Of a stretch of 64,000 bases of DNA, positions 24,965-36,571 are shown piece after piece (within the stretch, counting starts at the first letter, position 1; the number at the start of each line of letters is the position of its first letter). The notes under the pieces are model-generated. The model saw only the letters and a list, made by a program, of their open reading frames with translations. It had not been told where the DNA came from and made no database searches. Position numbers and translations under genes: made by a program. This DNA is from Thunnus maccoyii (lineage: Eukaryota > Chordata > Actinopteri > Scombriformes > Scombridae), in the NCBI RefSeq assembly GCF_910596095.1, contig NC_056544.1:9843155-9907154 (forward strand), in the 5' to 3' direction.

Positions 24965-24997
24965 CGCTGGATCGTAAACTTTGTTTACGATCCAGCG
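24965..24997. repeat. Perfect short inverted repeat, 15-bp arms, only in copy 4
   Basis: Arm CGCTGGATCGTAAAC (24965-24979), loop TTT, arm GTTTACGATCCAGCG (24983-24997). Copies 1 and 3 have the right arm only, preceded by unrelated sequence (GGTTTGTCCAAGTAGCC), so the left arm replaced that stretch. Confidence 0.9.
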
Positions 24998-25129
24998 TAA
25001 CAGCATGATGTCTGACTGTTTACTCTACAAACATTTTGGGGGGAAAGTCCTAAACAATAATTAACTGATTTGGATCTGAACTAGACTCTTAGCTCCACTT
25101 TTTCATGGGATGATTTCACTCCTGACAAA

Positions 25130-28100
25130 ATGCGCATCAGTTATCTTGGATTTGTTCTTCTGATCTGGTTTCCTGGAGCGCTACATGGTAAGAACATTGA
25201 ATACTGTCACATACAACCATTTACATTTGTTAAAAACAAACTTTCTGTAGAATAATTGTGCTTTCTATTTCATTCTAGGACAAAGCGCACCACAGTCCTG
25301 CAGTGCTCCAACTCTGGATGGTGGTTTCTTCGCCCCAAAGCAAGAGACTTATCCTCATGGAGCACAGCTGGCCTATACCTGTGGTACTGGACGTAAAGCA
25401 ACAGTGAAGGGATGGTGGGCAACAAGCACATGTCAAAATGGCAAATGGTCTCATGAACTACAATGTATAGGTAGGTGTTTCCTAAATATCTCTACTGTTG
25501 TGCGGCTCTATGGCAATGTCAGTCTGTCATTGGGTCCACTATTTCGGTCCAGACTCAGAAATCTCAGCAACTTTAGATGCGTTACAATGAAATTCTGTAC
25601 TGTTCATGGTTCCCAGAGGATGAATCCTTAATGACTCTGATTCCCTGAGTTTTCCCTCCAGTGTCACCATGAGGTCCACATTTGTGTGCTTGAGTGAAAT
25701 GTCTCAACACTTTCTTGGATGCATTGTCATGACATTTTGTGCACACATTCATATCTCATAAAAAGTAAAAAGTATCTAGAAAAAGTTTCCTGATGACATC
25801 AGCACGTTCAGTGTTCTTCTTGGTAAAATTGAGAGTGAGCTTCAACTGTATCAAAAGCTCTAAAACTTAAACATTTCAATCTTTCACAGTTTTTCAAGTA
25901 TAAAATGTCTTTCATGAGCAATAATCAGATGACTTTATCAACCTCTTATAAAAAAGACATGAAACAAAACATATAAAAATATTGAATAATGTTTACTGAA
26001 ACACTGGTTGTTTAGAAAATAAAAGAGCATTAAAATTTATAATATGTAAATATTCTGCATGAAAATATCAAAAACAACTAGATCTATGTTATATATATGT
26101 TATATTTGTTGAGTTGTGTACTTACATTTTCCCAAATGTTTCCAACAATTTTCAAGAGAGAAATCTGTCATTTTAATCAAGGTAACGGTCCGCTTCATTT
26201 GGTCGCCTGTCAATGACATCACACCCCCTCTACCAAAGAGTTGTGCGCGTATACTCTTGACGCGTTGTGGTTGTTCGACAAAAACTGTTATAAATGGACT
26301 TTTATTCAGTTTTAAGCCACATTATCATGATAAACTTTTAAGATCTTGGTCGTTTTAACTATATCATTTATCATCAGACGTCTCGATCTCAAGGTATCAG
26401 AGAAACAAGCTGAGCAAATGTTAATAGCATCTCAGCTAACAGCCCCTTCCGGACATCCGGTGCCAGCCAAACAGCATCAGAGCAACATTGATTTTTATCA
26501 TGAAACTGCTTTATTCACTGTCTTTACCTTTTTAATCACCGGGGCCATTTCATCTTGGAGAGGAGGAGACCTCTGCAGATAATTCAGCTTCTAGTAAAAA
26601 CATCCTGATCGATGAACACTGAAGGAATCATAACCTGAAGAATCTGGTTGTTTAAAAATGAAGACAACAACTTCCATGATCCCACGATACTGCACACCTT
26701 CATCACACTCCATCTTTGTTATTGTTTTGACTGAGAGACCCCTAGCGACTGAAATTACATATTGTGCGTTTAATGCAATAAACCTCTATAATGACATTTA
26801 CTGGTACTATGCTAGTTTCAAAATGGGGTTCCAAACATGGGGTTTGGGACACCCGCAAGAGTCATGAGATGAATCTAAGCAGTCGCCAGTAGAGAATAAA
26901 AAAAAAAAATTGTTTTATTTTTCAGACTTTTGACTGTAATGTTTGCGTCTATATCATGAAAATCTGTATAGTTTAACATCTTTAGGCCTCTGAAACAGAT
27001 AAGGGAACATCACTCTTAAATTGACTGTTCTCAACTTGTGATGAGGGGTTGCAAGTAGATATCACTTCATATTTAGAAAGTATCTATATTATACATTTAT
27101 AAAAATGGTTCTGTAAAAATGTTGACTATAGTTTTGTTCTTTTTTCATCAGATGAAAAAGCCTGCATTCCACCAACTATCCCTCATGCAAAATACACTGA
27201 AAACTCAAATGGTTGGTATGAAGAAGGACACATAATAATAACATGTGACAAAGGATATCAAGATAAAAACCAGGATGCCACTGCTGAATGTATAAATGGA
27301 ACATGGTCCTCTGTGCCGGTCTGTGAGAGTAAGTCTGTGAGATGTGTTACTCAAGTTAGCTGTGAAAACATAATTACAGTAACCACAATAATATCTGTGT
27401 CTAAATCTGAAACCCATCTCATACATCTGGACAACTTTTCCTCTTCTAAGTTATGATATATTTGTTTATTTTTACAGAAAGTCTCCAAGCATGCGGTGCC
27501 CCTCCTAAAATCCCCCACGCAGTAATCATTAATCAGGAATACCAGGATGTGTTTGCTGCAGATTCAGAAGTCGAGTATGAATGTGAAGATGGATTTACTG
27601 TAGAAGGAACAGACACCACAAAAACCATCATTTGTATCGCTGGAAGCTGGACTACAGGCCCACCGTGCAGTAAGTGGACAATATTGAGATATGCAGTAAT
27701 GGAGATACGTTGTATTGTTGTAATAACTACTATTTTAACTAATTAAATTCAAACTTTGTTAAGGACACAGCTCACGGGGGTCCATAGAACAATAAAATAC
27801 AATAAGACATAAAATAAATATACAACAAAACCATCATTTATAGGGCTGGAAAATGGACAAAAGGCCAATGCAGTAAGTGGACAATGTTGTGAGATATATA
27901 TATATATATGGTGATGAAAATACTTTATTTTAAATTAGTGGCTGTAGGGGGGAACAGGTGACAACATCACCTGGCTGTGGGTTTGCAGGTGGAGGTAGGT
28001 TATTGATCTATATCAAATATGAATGAAGAACATAATATTTTTAATCTCCATGTCACTGATTGAGGCTAATATTTCCCCTGGCCAGAAAAATGTTACTATC

Positions 28101-30782
28101 TTCAAATTTTTGAAAACATGATGGTAAAATGTTTAGACATTACTCTGATTCTGGAAGAATAAGATGAAAACAGCATCTCAGTGCGATACTAACTGGTGCA
28201 TCTAATGTATCTTACAGGATCATCTGTCAGCTCCGGATCGAATGGGAGAGAGGGAGGAACTCAATTCACAACAAGTAAATCAGTACATTCATTTCTACTT
28301 TTTCATCACATAATGTTCTAATTGATCAGGATTTCTAAACAGATTAGTTGTCTTTTTAATCAATAAATTAAACCTTATATCAGTAGCTCTTATCAGCAGC
28401 CTTACTGAGTTATTCAGGGATAGATTGGGTCCATCAGTGAGGCTGGCAGTAAAAGGCTGAGAAAATCAAAAACATTTTAAATAGATTAAATACTTTGGCA
28501 GCATGAAATATTTGTTTTCAGAAACCTTTTTATTTTTCCATTTTAGTTGACAAATGTGGAAGATTCCCCCAAATTTCTGATGGAGATGTTGTGGAAAAAC
28601 ATGAAATGTCTATTAAATACCGATGCAGTTCTTTTCACAAACTCGTGGGTCGAGAGACAGTGAGATGCTACAGCAGTGGCACGTGGTCAGAAGTACCCAC
28701 CTGCAAAGGTATGAACAAGTCAACTGTTAAGCTCAAAGAAGTTGACTGGGGAATAAAGTTGCTAAATTTGTTGTTGTTTCTTTTGTGCAGACGCCTACTG
28801 TTCTGTGGACACTGCTGAAAAAGATGGCTTTCAATCTGTTGGAGTTATATTTTTAGAATATGGTGAGAGAAAGAGATTTGAATGTGAGAAACCGTACAGT
28901 TGGTCGTTTCCACATTATTCTTTTGGCCGGTGCACTAATGGAAGAATGAGCTTTACTAAATGTAAGTATCACTTTAAGCTCTTTACATTTTAATATATTA
29001 ATATTCTATAAACAGAAATACAGATATTTATATTATTATATATTATTATATTATAATATATTAATATTCCATTCATATTCCAATCATTCTGATTGGTTAG
29101 GATCCAGAAGCTTTGTCAACAAACTATGAAACAAACTGTAATAGTAGGATTTCATTACTTTTTCTTGTTCTTTACTCGAAATGTCAACTTCTCAAATACA
29201 GTGGAAACCGCTTATAGTGATCATGGTTACAGTGATCAATCAGTTATATGGATCAAAAAGCTCAGGACAGAATCATTCCTATACAAATGCTGTTTAAATA
29301 ATTTGCTTATAGTAATCAAGTAGTCCACTTACAGTGTTCATTTTGGGTCTTGTCCAGCAGTCTCCAGCTAGAGGCGGAAGTGTCGTTTAGTTTGCCGGTT
29401 AAGTAGTTTGCTGATCAGGCTCTAAATGGTTAGGTGCTCTGCCTTGAGCCCGGACAGCTCAGGATCTGTCACCATATTGTGACAATAACACAAATGTTAT
29501 TGGACCAAATGGATCAAATTCTGATAATAAAATAAGTCGTTTCCTGGGGGTTATGAGGCTCAAAAAATTGTATTCACTGTTTTACAGCTGCTCCATTTTC
29601 AATGTGTGTGGGAAAATGCTTTTTGGGCCAGTGAGCATCACATGACTGACTCAGAAGTTGTAATTATACAGTTTGGCCACTATGTCAAATTTGCTTCACA
29701 CGAGTCCTCAGGAACAGCGGCGGGCTTTGAAGCCAATTTGACATGGTGGCCAAACTGTGGAATTACAACCTTTGGGTCCAACAGGAGTACAAAAAGCATT
29801 TTTCCCGCACACAATCATGGAAAAAGGAGCGGCTGTAAAACGGTGGATACTTTTTTTTTAGCATCACAACCCCCACGAAATGATTTGTTTCACTATCAGA
29901 ATTTGATCCAGCTGAGGTCTCTAGTGAGCATGCTCTCATAGGGCCCATAGAGCGTGCACAGTATGTTTTCATCCAGCTAATTTCTTTATAGCGGGAAATG
30001 GCTTTTTTGGCTTCATGCGCCACTGAGCAACTTTTATAGGAATGAACAGGGCCCCGCCTCTGACGCTATATCCAGTTTTCTTTATACATCCATGGCTTCA
30101 CAGCCCAGTGCAGTTCCTGGGGACTTGGTTGAAGCCTGGGCTTTTGACTTGCAGGGAGCATTTCTACATATCTTTTGGAATTTTAACCATGTTTAGCACA
30201 GATATCATAACAGTATATAAATAACAGAAAATCACAAAAAGCATTATATGGCCCCTTTAAAGGAAGTTTGACATTTTAGGAAGTATTATTGTTCACTTTC
30301 TTGCTGAGAGACAGGTATTGATCTTCTCATCTAACACTCTTCAAGAAAACGAATAAGTGCATTTCCCAAAATGTTGGACTATTCTTTTATTCCACTGATT
30401 TAGCATTGCACTCCTATAACACTGTCTGACTTGAAATGGACTTCTTAAAAAATCAGAAAATCTGAATCGATGCAGCAGAACCAGAGATACAGTTCTTCTA
30501 CAATTAAAGTAAATAAGCTGTTCCACAAATTCACTGCTGTGCTTCTATATGATTGTTTCCAGGTTGTAACAGGGCTGAACATGCTGTGGTGAGTATTACT
30601 CCTGAGTCTACTTTGAAACACGCTGTACTTACACTAATGTTGTCTTCCATTTGAAGCATCACTACTATTTCTTGAACTTTTATTTACATTTATGATTATG
30701 TATTTATATATTACTTTTTTATTATCTTTTATTGGAGTTGTTAATGTTTGTAAATCCTCTATTTTGTAAACAGGGTTGCTAA
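25130..30782 (+). CDS. Factor H-related gene D, hybrid (type-1 front, type-2 C-terminus)
   Basis: The exons are: signal peptide 25130-25187 (MRISYLGF...), SCR1 25279-25470, SCR2 27152-27328 (one codon shorter, HIIITC instead of HIIRITC), SCR3 27478-27669, Ser/Gly linker 28218-28274 (SSVSSGSNGREGG), SCR19-like 28547-28708 (CGRFPQISDGDVV...), SCR20-like 28791-28961 (YCSVDTAEKDGF... ERKRFEC), mini 30563-30588 and terminal 30774-30782. They join to 347 codons plus stop. The front half is part of the fourth 8.78-kb repeat copy. From about 27,823 on, the sequence is of a second, diverged type shared with gene E. The tail after SCR20 is CCNRAEHAVGC. If the donor at 28961 is ignored, the alternative end is CKYHFKLFTF. 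A polyadenylation signal lies at 31033. This is a secreted complement regulator by family; which ligand it binds cannot be told. Confidence 0.8.
27824..27872 (+). pseudogene. Relic 3' end of a type-2 SCR3 exon (gene D)
   Basis: The stretch reads TIIYRAGKWTKGQC followed by the donor GTAAGTGG. It aligns with the end of the functional SCR3 exon (TIICIAG.W.TGPPC, same donor). The third sushi Cys is replaced by Tyr and the 5' two thirds of the exon, with its acceptor, are missing. It follows directly on type-1 repeat sequence, so it is the hybrid joint between the two gene types. Confidence 0.65.
29511..29909. repeat. Long imperfect palindrome in the last intron of gene D
   Basis: The left arm (from GGATCAAATTCTGATA) and right arm (to TATCAGAATTTGATCC) pair over roughly 190 bases each, with mismatches and small gaps and a short centre near 29,715. 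Internal paired landmarks are GTTTTACAGC.GCTCC and ACAGTTTGGCCAC.ATGTCAAATT. It looks like a fold-back or MITE-type element. A TATGGCCCCTTTAAAGG stretch near 30,247 may be part of a larger element. Confidence 0.7.
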
Positions 30783-31032
30783 GGCTGTATCACAAAGGGG
30801 AAGACAATGCTGCCTTTGGATTTATGCACAACCGACTGAAAACCAGCCTGGAAACATTAAGTTATGATCATGCTGTCACACACTGTGCTGGGCTTCTCAA
30901 GAAACATTTCTGGCTTTTCATTTTAATTGATGAATGCCTACATAATTTAGGAGCATATGGTCTGTCTGTGTGCTCAAAGCTGTGAAAATAACTTGACAGA
31001 TAAATATGGTGCATATTTGATGGACTGGCCTG

Positions 31033-31038
31033 AATAAA
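31033..31038 (+). terminator. Polyadenylation signal, gene D
   Basis: AATAAA about 250 bases after the stop, shared with gene E. Confidence 0.55.
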
Positions 31039-33111
31039 ATCTTCGACTGGAATGTCAAAACTAATGTTTCTACAACTGTGTCTGCAGAGTTTTTGTATCT
31101 AAATCATAGACTGTGTGTAAAGATGAACGTAGCGAGGTGTGACATCACCCATTGGTTTGCACTGGAGCCGGTTTAAAGCCCAGAGTTGCTACTTACGGTC
31201 AGCGCCATCTTTTCCATTTGGAGCCAGGACCGTCCACTAAGGAGTGCAGGTTGTTGCCTTTTCACGCTGTGGAAATACATATGGAACTCTAGCTTACTGG
31301 GAACACCATGCTGTGCACACTTGGGTTTCTTTAGTTCAATTGTGCTAATAGGGCTGGTATTGTAATCAAGTAGCATTAAACTTACCAAAATATTGCAACA
31401 ATTGTTTAATTCTTTTCTTTTCTGTTCTTGTACCAATATGAAAACAAATAACATCTGACAACAGAGCACAGGACAACAGAGAAAACTAGACTCGAAGAAA
31501 CCAAAACAAAAAAGAAAAAAGGCAAAACAGAAGCAACAAGAACAGCATAAGAGCAAACAAACAAACAAAAAAAGGTTAATATTTGGCTTAGATCTTCTTA
31601 TTGCAGCATGCATGTGTTTAGGTAGGTGTGTGTGTGTGTGTTTGTGAGGGTGGGAGCTGGGGAGAGCAGCAGGTGAGCAAACTGTCAATCAACACCCACA
31701 CAGCAGACATCAGAGCTTCTAATCTCAATTCAAATCTTATTAATGGAGCAATAATTTCCAAAATGACCACCAGCACACCTATTAGATGGTGGGAATTTAG
31801 TGATTGAGTCCATAATGTCTTGTTGAAAAACACTATTAACTTAATATTTCTAGTGAGAAGTTGACCCTTTTTGATTGGGAGTCAGTTGGAGCTGGGGATT
31901 TTTTGGAGCTGTCAGTGGTATTACTTTAAGGTATTTCCACATTGGTTTCACCCTCAAGCTGTGGTAGTTGTAAAAAAGTAAAAGTGACAAACAACGTGAC
32001 AGGTGGAAATAGCCGCCAGATAAACCTTTATGGTAGAAAATGCCATCCCTTTGTTCAGCAGATCCTGCAGAAATGACGGGGCAACTGCCAAAGGGCAACT
32101 GAATTATATGGTCTGGCATCCAAAGCACCATTCCACAAATACTCACCATTTGCAGTTGTAAAGTGACCTTGCGCCGGTCTCATTTAAGGCGGTTTAGTGC
32201 CACCTTGTGGACATATATGGGAAAAAAAACATTTGTTTTAGTTGAACAAGCATGCAGTTCATCGCTTTCCTTTCCTTGGTGGAATATGGATTACATATGC
32301 CTTTAAGTGCTGCTTAACAGTAATATTATTAGTAATATTACATAGTATTGTGTTTGTAACACAAGTGTTGAGTTGTCAGCACTGACTTTATTCTGTTGTT
32401 ATGGGAATTGTTGGATGCTTCAGTTGAGCTAATTAAGAGCTAACAGGCTAAATGACTAGCATCACATGTAGGCTACAATGTTTTACATATTTGCTTTGGT
32501 CTATTTTGGTTTATTTGAAATATTGTATAGAGTACTCTACAGATAGCAATATTTAATGTGTTTATGTAATACTAGTGCAGTGCCCGTTCAAAACATGCTT
32601 GTTCAGAACAGGCCAATTTCTCAGTACCTAAAGAGAACAGTGCCTTTCCCCGGTCCCCAAAACGCCTCAAAGCATGGCTATCAGTAGACGCTACAACTTA
32701 TCGATGTTCCCTAAATGTCTCACAAACAGCCTATCGGTACACACTGGAATCCGAGTCCAAGTCAAGTCCCCATTACCTGAGTCCGAGTCCGAGTTGAGTT
32801 CCCAGATGGGCTCCAGTGCTCCACTCTGGCACAAAGAGCTGCCATACAATAAAAAAGGTCTACAGTAAACAAAAATGGCACAACTGTGATTTCATATTAA
32901 TATTAATGATGCACCGATTGCAATTTTTCTTGGATTTTTGGCGATTCTGATTTTCTTTATATAGAATTAAAGAAGAATTTGTTTTGTTTTTTGGACTTAA
33001 AGGTATTACAAATTGCGAGCTTTGTGTCTTCTTCACTCACGCTAAATAACTACCATACAAACGACGATGTGTATTTGTGGCTGTGATGTCTTTACGCTGT
33101 GTTCGCGTCTG

Positions 33112-33112
<1 letters not shown>

Positions 33113-33186
<74 letters not shown>
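33113..33186. repeat. (GT)n microsatellite
   Basis: An almost pure GT dinucleotide run of about 74 bases. Confidence 0.97.
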
Positions 33187-33187
<1 letters not shown>

Positions 33188-33509
33188 TATAATGTCTGTG
33201 CCGCAGCTGCTGCTGTGTGCATGACGTGAACCATAGTGTGGCTATGTGAAAATTTGACGGCAAAACATCCGATATATATTATTTCTTTATCAATTAACAA
33301 GTTCGAGTCCTCGTCTTCAACTTCCGAGTCCGAATGCAGTCAATGCTCGAGTCCAAGTCCGAGTCCTGAAAATCAGTCTCAAACTCGAGTAGTAATAGTG
33401 TTCCTTCTCTGAACACCAGCATCACAGCTGCCAGCGAGTTGTGGCTGCGCAGGGAGGCGTATCCCAGAGTAAGATACAGAGCGGGTACTTGAAAGTGAAC
33501 CACTGACTT

Positions 33510-33603
33510 CTTTGTTTCCTTACCTGAGTGGGTCCTGAAGTGCATTTCTAGACTTTCCTTTAAATTCTTTCTTGCAAACCTCACACTGATGCACAGCAGT
33601 TTT
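33510..33603 (-). pseudogene. Stray fragment of a zbtb41 zinc-finger exon
   Basis: On the minus strand this matches almost base for base the zbtb41 exon at 45363-45275, including its 3' splice donor and about 15 bases of the following intron. Shared residues are SLEMHFRTHSG. Five bases are missing between the AAAGGAAAG and CTAGAAATG parts, which shifts the frame. There is no acceptor or neighbouring exon, so it is a DNA-level duplicate and not a processed copy. Confidence 0.8.
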
Positions 33604-33850
33604 CAATCAAGTCAAGTCAATTTTATTTATAGCCCAATATCACAAATCACAAATTTGCCTCAGAAGGCTTTTACAGTCTGTACAACAATACAACCTCCTC
33701 TGTCCTTAGACCCTCGATTTGAATGAGGAAGAACTCCCTCAAAAAGCTCTTTAACAGGGGAAAAAAATGGAAGAACCGAGGAGGGATCCCTCTCCCAGGA
33801 CGGACAGATGTGCAGATGTGTGTACAGAATAGAACAAAAAAGAAACATTT
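33604..33850. mobile_element. Common teleost interspersed repeat
   Basis: The stretch has the familiar teleost motif TTTATTTATAGCCCAATATC, then CTCTGTCCTTAGACCCTCGA and GAGGGATCCCTCTCCCAGGA. It has no coding capacity. The family name cannot be given from memory with certainty. Confidence 0.6.
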
Positions 33851-36571
33851 TCATAACAAAATGGTGGCCATCAAGCTACCAATTTCAAATGTATAGATAG
33901 CATGATGAAGCTTAATTTCTCTCGAATAACAACAGTTTTGGGTCAGTGAATCCAGAGAGATCTGTAGGGAATTGGCTGGTATTTAGGGAATTTGTCTTGC
34001 ATTGTGATTTTATTTCAGAACTGCCTCTTTTTATTTTCGCAACAGGTAATTGTGTTATTTCATCAGCAGGTCAACTGGTATTAGAAAAGACTTTATTTAC
34101 TTTATTCCACATATGGGAGCTGTTTCGAACAGCAGACGTATTGTTCACAGACTCAAATCCTTGTATTATAAAAGATAGATGGGGAAGAATATCTGGTCTG
34201 TTATGCACCATTTGAATGCCATTGATAATGTTCTCTTTTTTGACTTCTACAGTGCTACTGTGTGAAATATAATTTTAGGTGTGATTTAAAAAATAATTTC
34301 ACACTGTAATTAAAGCAATACACAGTGTATTTTCCGTATGGTGGGTTTACAGGCACATCCACTATCTACTAACCAACAGTCTTTGCTTCAATGAAAGTAG
34401 AAGTATTAACATGCAATGAATTTCATTATATTCAGTTTTATTTTGATAATGATGCACATACTTGTTTTTGCAATTATACAAAAACAGCCATTATACAACC
34501 TTTGCATGCTAACATTATTCTTCATCTATTCATATACCAAAGAGAAAATAAAATTGTTGAGTGAGCTTCCTTTACATGTGGTGATATTATTTTGTTCCAC
34601 AGTACTTTTGAATTGTATTTATTGGGACAATGTACAGTTTTAAACAAATGTTAACATTTTATTTACTGTACCAGAGTTAGCTTTAAAGCTAATTTTCACT
34701 CCCTTACAAATAAAACATAACAGCACAATAACAAACAGTACAAAGCAAAAAACACACAGGACACATTATACAAAATTACACACAATAGCACATCACATAC
34801 ACCCACAACTAGAAATTAATAATGTAAACTTGTCAAATTAAAAGCAAGATTATTAGAGATTATATGAGAAGACCATCAGATGAAATTTAGATTCAGTGGT
34901 TACAGAGCTGAGTAGTTTTTAGTGGATTTTTAAATTTGGTTTTGAATGTACTGACAGATTTTGATCAGCTGTGTTTTCTGTTGGGAAAATTGATCATTCA
35001 TTAAACATGCACAACTTGCAACTTTATCATCTTCCAGAGATAATTTGTTATTTTCTTTGCATGCTCATGGTGACAATGTTGAAATGCTGGTTTCAGCAGG
35101 TATAGCCTAATGGTTACTGTGTTAACCATCTTAGTATAGCACGTTAGCATGCTAACGTTGCCTAATTAGCGAAAAACACAAAGTACACGCTGATGGGAGG
35201 ATTGTTAGTTTTGCATCTGGTAATTAACTAAGGAACTGGAAAATGTTTGACCTGACAATGACACTAGGTGAAAAGTTAAGGGATCACCAAAGTTATTAAA
35301 ATTCACACTGAGGGGGACAATAATGTGTGTACTAAATTTCATAGCAATCAATCCAATACTTGTAGAAACATTCCTCTTAAAACTACAGTGGCTTCTTTGC
35401 TGCTAAATTTATTTCAGCCTTTATTCATTTTGTTTACTACTGTGATTTTCCTACTGTGACATGTCAAAATGTCCTCCTAACCTTCTAGGCCTCTCAACCA
35501 CTTTAAAGGTTTCCATATTGTGCCATCATATTTTGGAATAAACTTTTCGCCGCCATCAAGGAATCAGGCTCTGTTGTGATCTTTAAATCTTAATTTAAAA
35601 TTTAATTAAATTTTAATCCTTTTGTACTATTAGTGCCCATATAGCCCTCTACATTTAGTAGGATTCAGTGCCAGCCTCAGTTGTGCAATGGAAGTGTTAG
35701 TGCAACTCCAGCTTAGCTCAGGCCTAACTAGGTTTATTTCTGTTTTACCAAGTTGTGAGATCAACAATGACTTTTGCGTTTGATGCATGCATGCTGCTCT
35801 GCTCTCCTTCAAAGTGTTGGATCACCTTCATCCTCCACTCTTCAATTCTCACCTAACTGGGCCCTCATGGAGCTGAACCAGCAATTACAACTGATTCAGG
35901 CTCCAGGAATTTGTATTGTAGGATTTCCTCTCTACTTTTGTTTTATAAGTAAATGTATCTTTGCAGAATTTCACCTCTGTTTCTAAAGTCTTCTAATGTG
36001 ACTGTGTTTTAGTGTTTCATAATGCTGACCTCTGATCACAGCACTCCGGAAAGTCATTACGAAATCTGGACTCTAAACGATCTCATAGATTTTTGTAGAA
36101 AACATTGTTTGCAAAATCTAGAGACAAATGAATCACCATGGGCATTTCTCAAACAAATTAAATGTGCAATAATAAGAGCAGTGTTTTCTAGAATATTATT
36201 AATCTGCCTCTTAGATATTTTTATGGTGATTTTGATAAAAAAAAACAAAAAAAAAACTGAAATTCGACAGCATCAGAAGCATCAACTCTACAGAACATTG
36301 ATCTGTGTGCTTTAAGAACATGTTAGCATTTGTAAGAAAGCTCAAATGATCAAGACACTGATCTGACCAGTGTACATGTAGCCTATTTGTACATTTGTTT
36401 GTTGACTTCCGAGCAACAGTTTGTTGACAGTTACTCAGCGTACTGTTTACTATTTCTTAATTTCGTAACTCTTTGGGGAAATGCCACCAGCAATTATTAA
36501 CTGGCCCTGATCTCAACTAGTCTCTCACTGTGGTCCATCTGCTTTGTCGTGGCGGTTTAGTACTTGACAAA

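Larger units (their letters stand above)
19392..27823 (+). repeat. 8.78-kb direct repeat, copy 4 (3' end replaced)
   Basis: It holds the 3' half of gene C and the 5' half of gene D. It follows the other copies until about 27,823, where it switches to type-2 sequence shared with gene E. Near 24,965 it carries a short inverted repeat not present in copies 1 and 3. Confidence 0.9.
27120..31095 (+). repeat. Duplicated block shared by genes D and E, left copy
   Basis: From just before the SCR2 exon to about 310 bases past the stop codon this is nearly identical to 37,735-42,733. The left copy lacks the two linker-alpha units. The right edge is sharp, at GCAGAGTTTTTGT, after which the two loci differ completely. 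Intron 28962-30562 holds AT-rich sequence, a MITE-like stretch (29,195-29,335) and the palindrome listed separately. Confidence 0.88.
31096..36571. other. Gene-free, repeat-rich interval between genes D and E
   Basis: No intact gene is seen. It contains a TCCGAG-type minisatellite-like repeat (about 32,745-32,810 and 33,300-33,395), a (GT)n run, the zbtb41 exon fragment and a common teleost repeat at 33,604-33,850. The last 0.6 kb (from about 36,022) is a diverged counterpart of the sequence upstream of the other factor H-related genes (CTGACCTCTGATCACA is shared with 4981), so the gene E 5' flank starts there. Confidence 0.6.

Noticed and set aside
27989-27994. Six-base micro-exon GTGGAG between AG and GT in gene D
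   Set aside because: Better explained as the left-over end of a linker-alpha exon; the preceding acceptor is not that of the intact units.
31173-31688. Minus-strand frame of 171 codons with His/Thr and Cys/Phe-rich low complexity
   Set aside because: Its composition comes from simple CA and AAC-rich repeats; no domain or splice structure.
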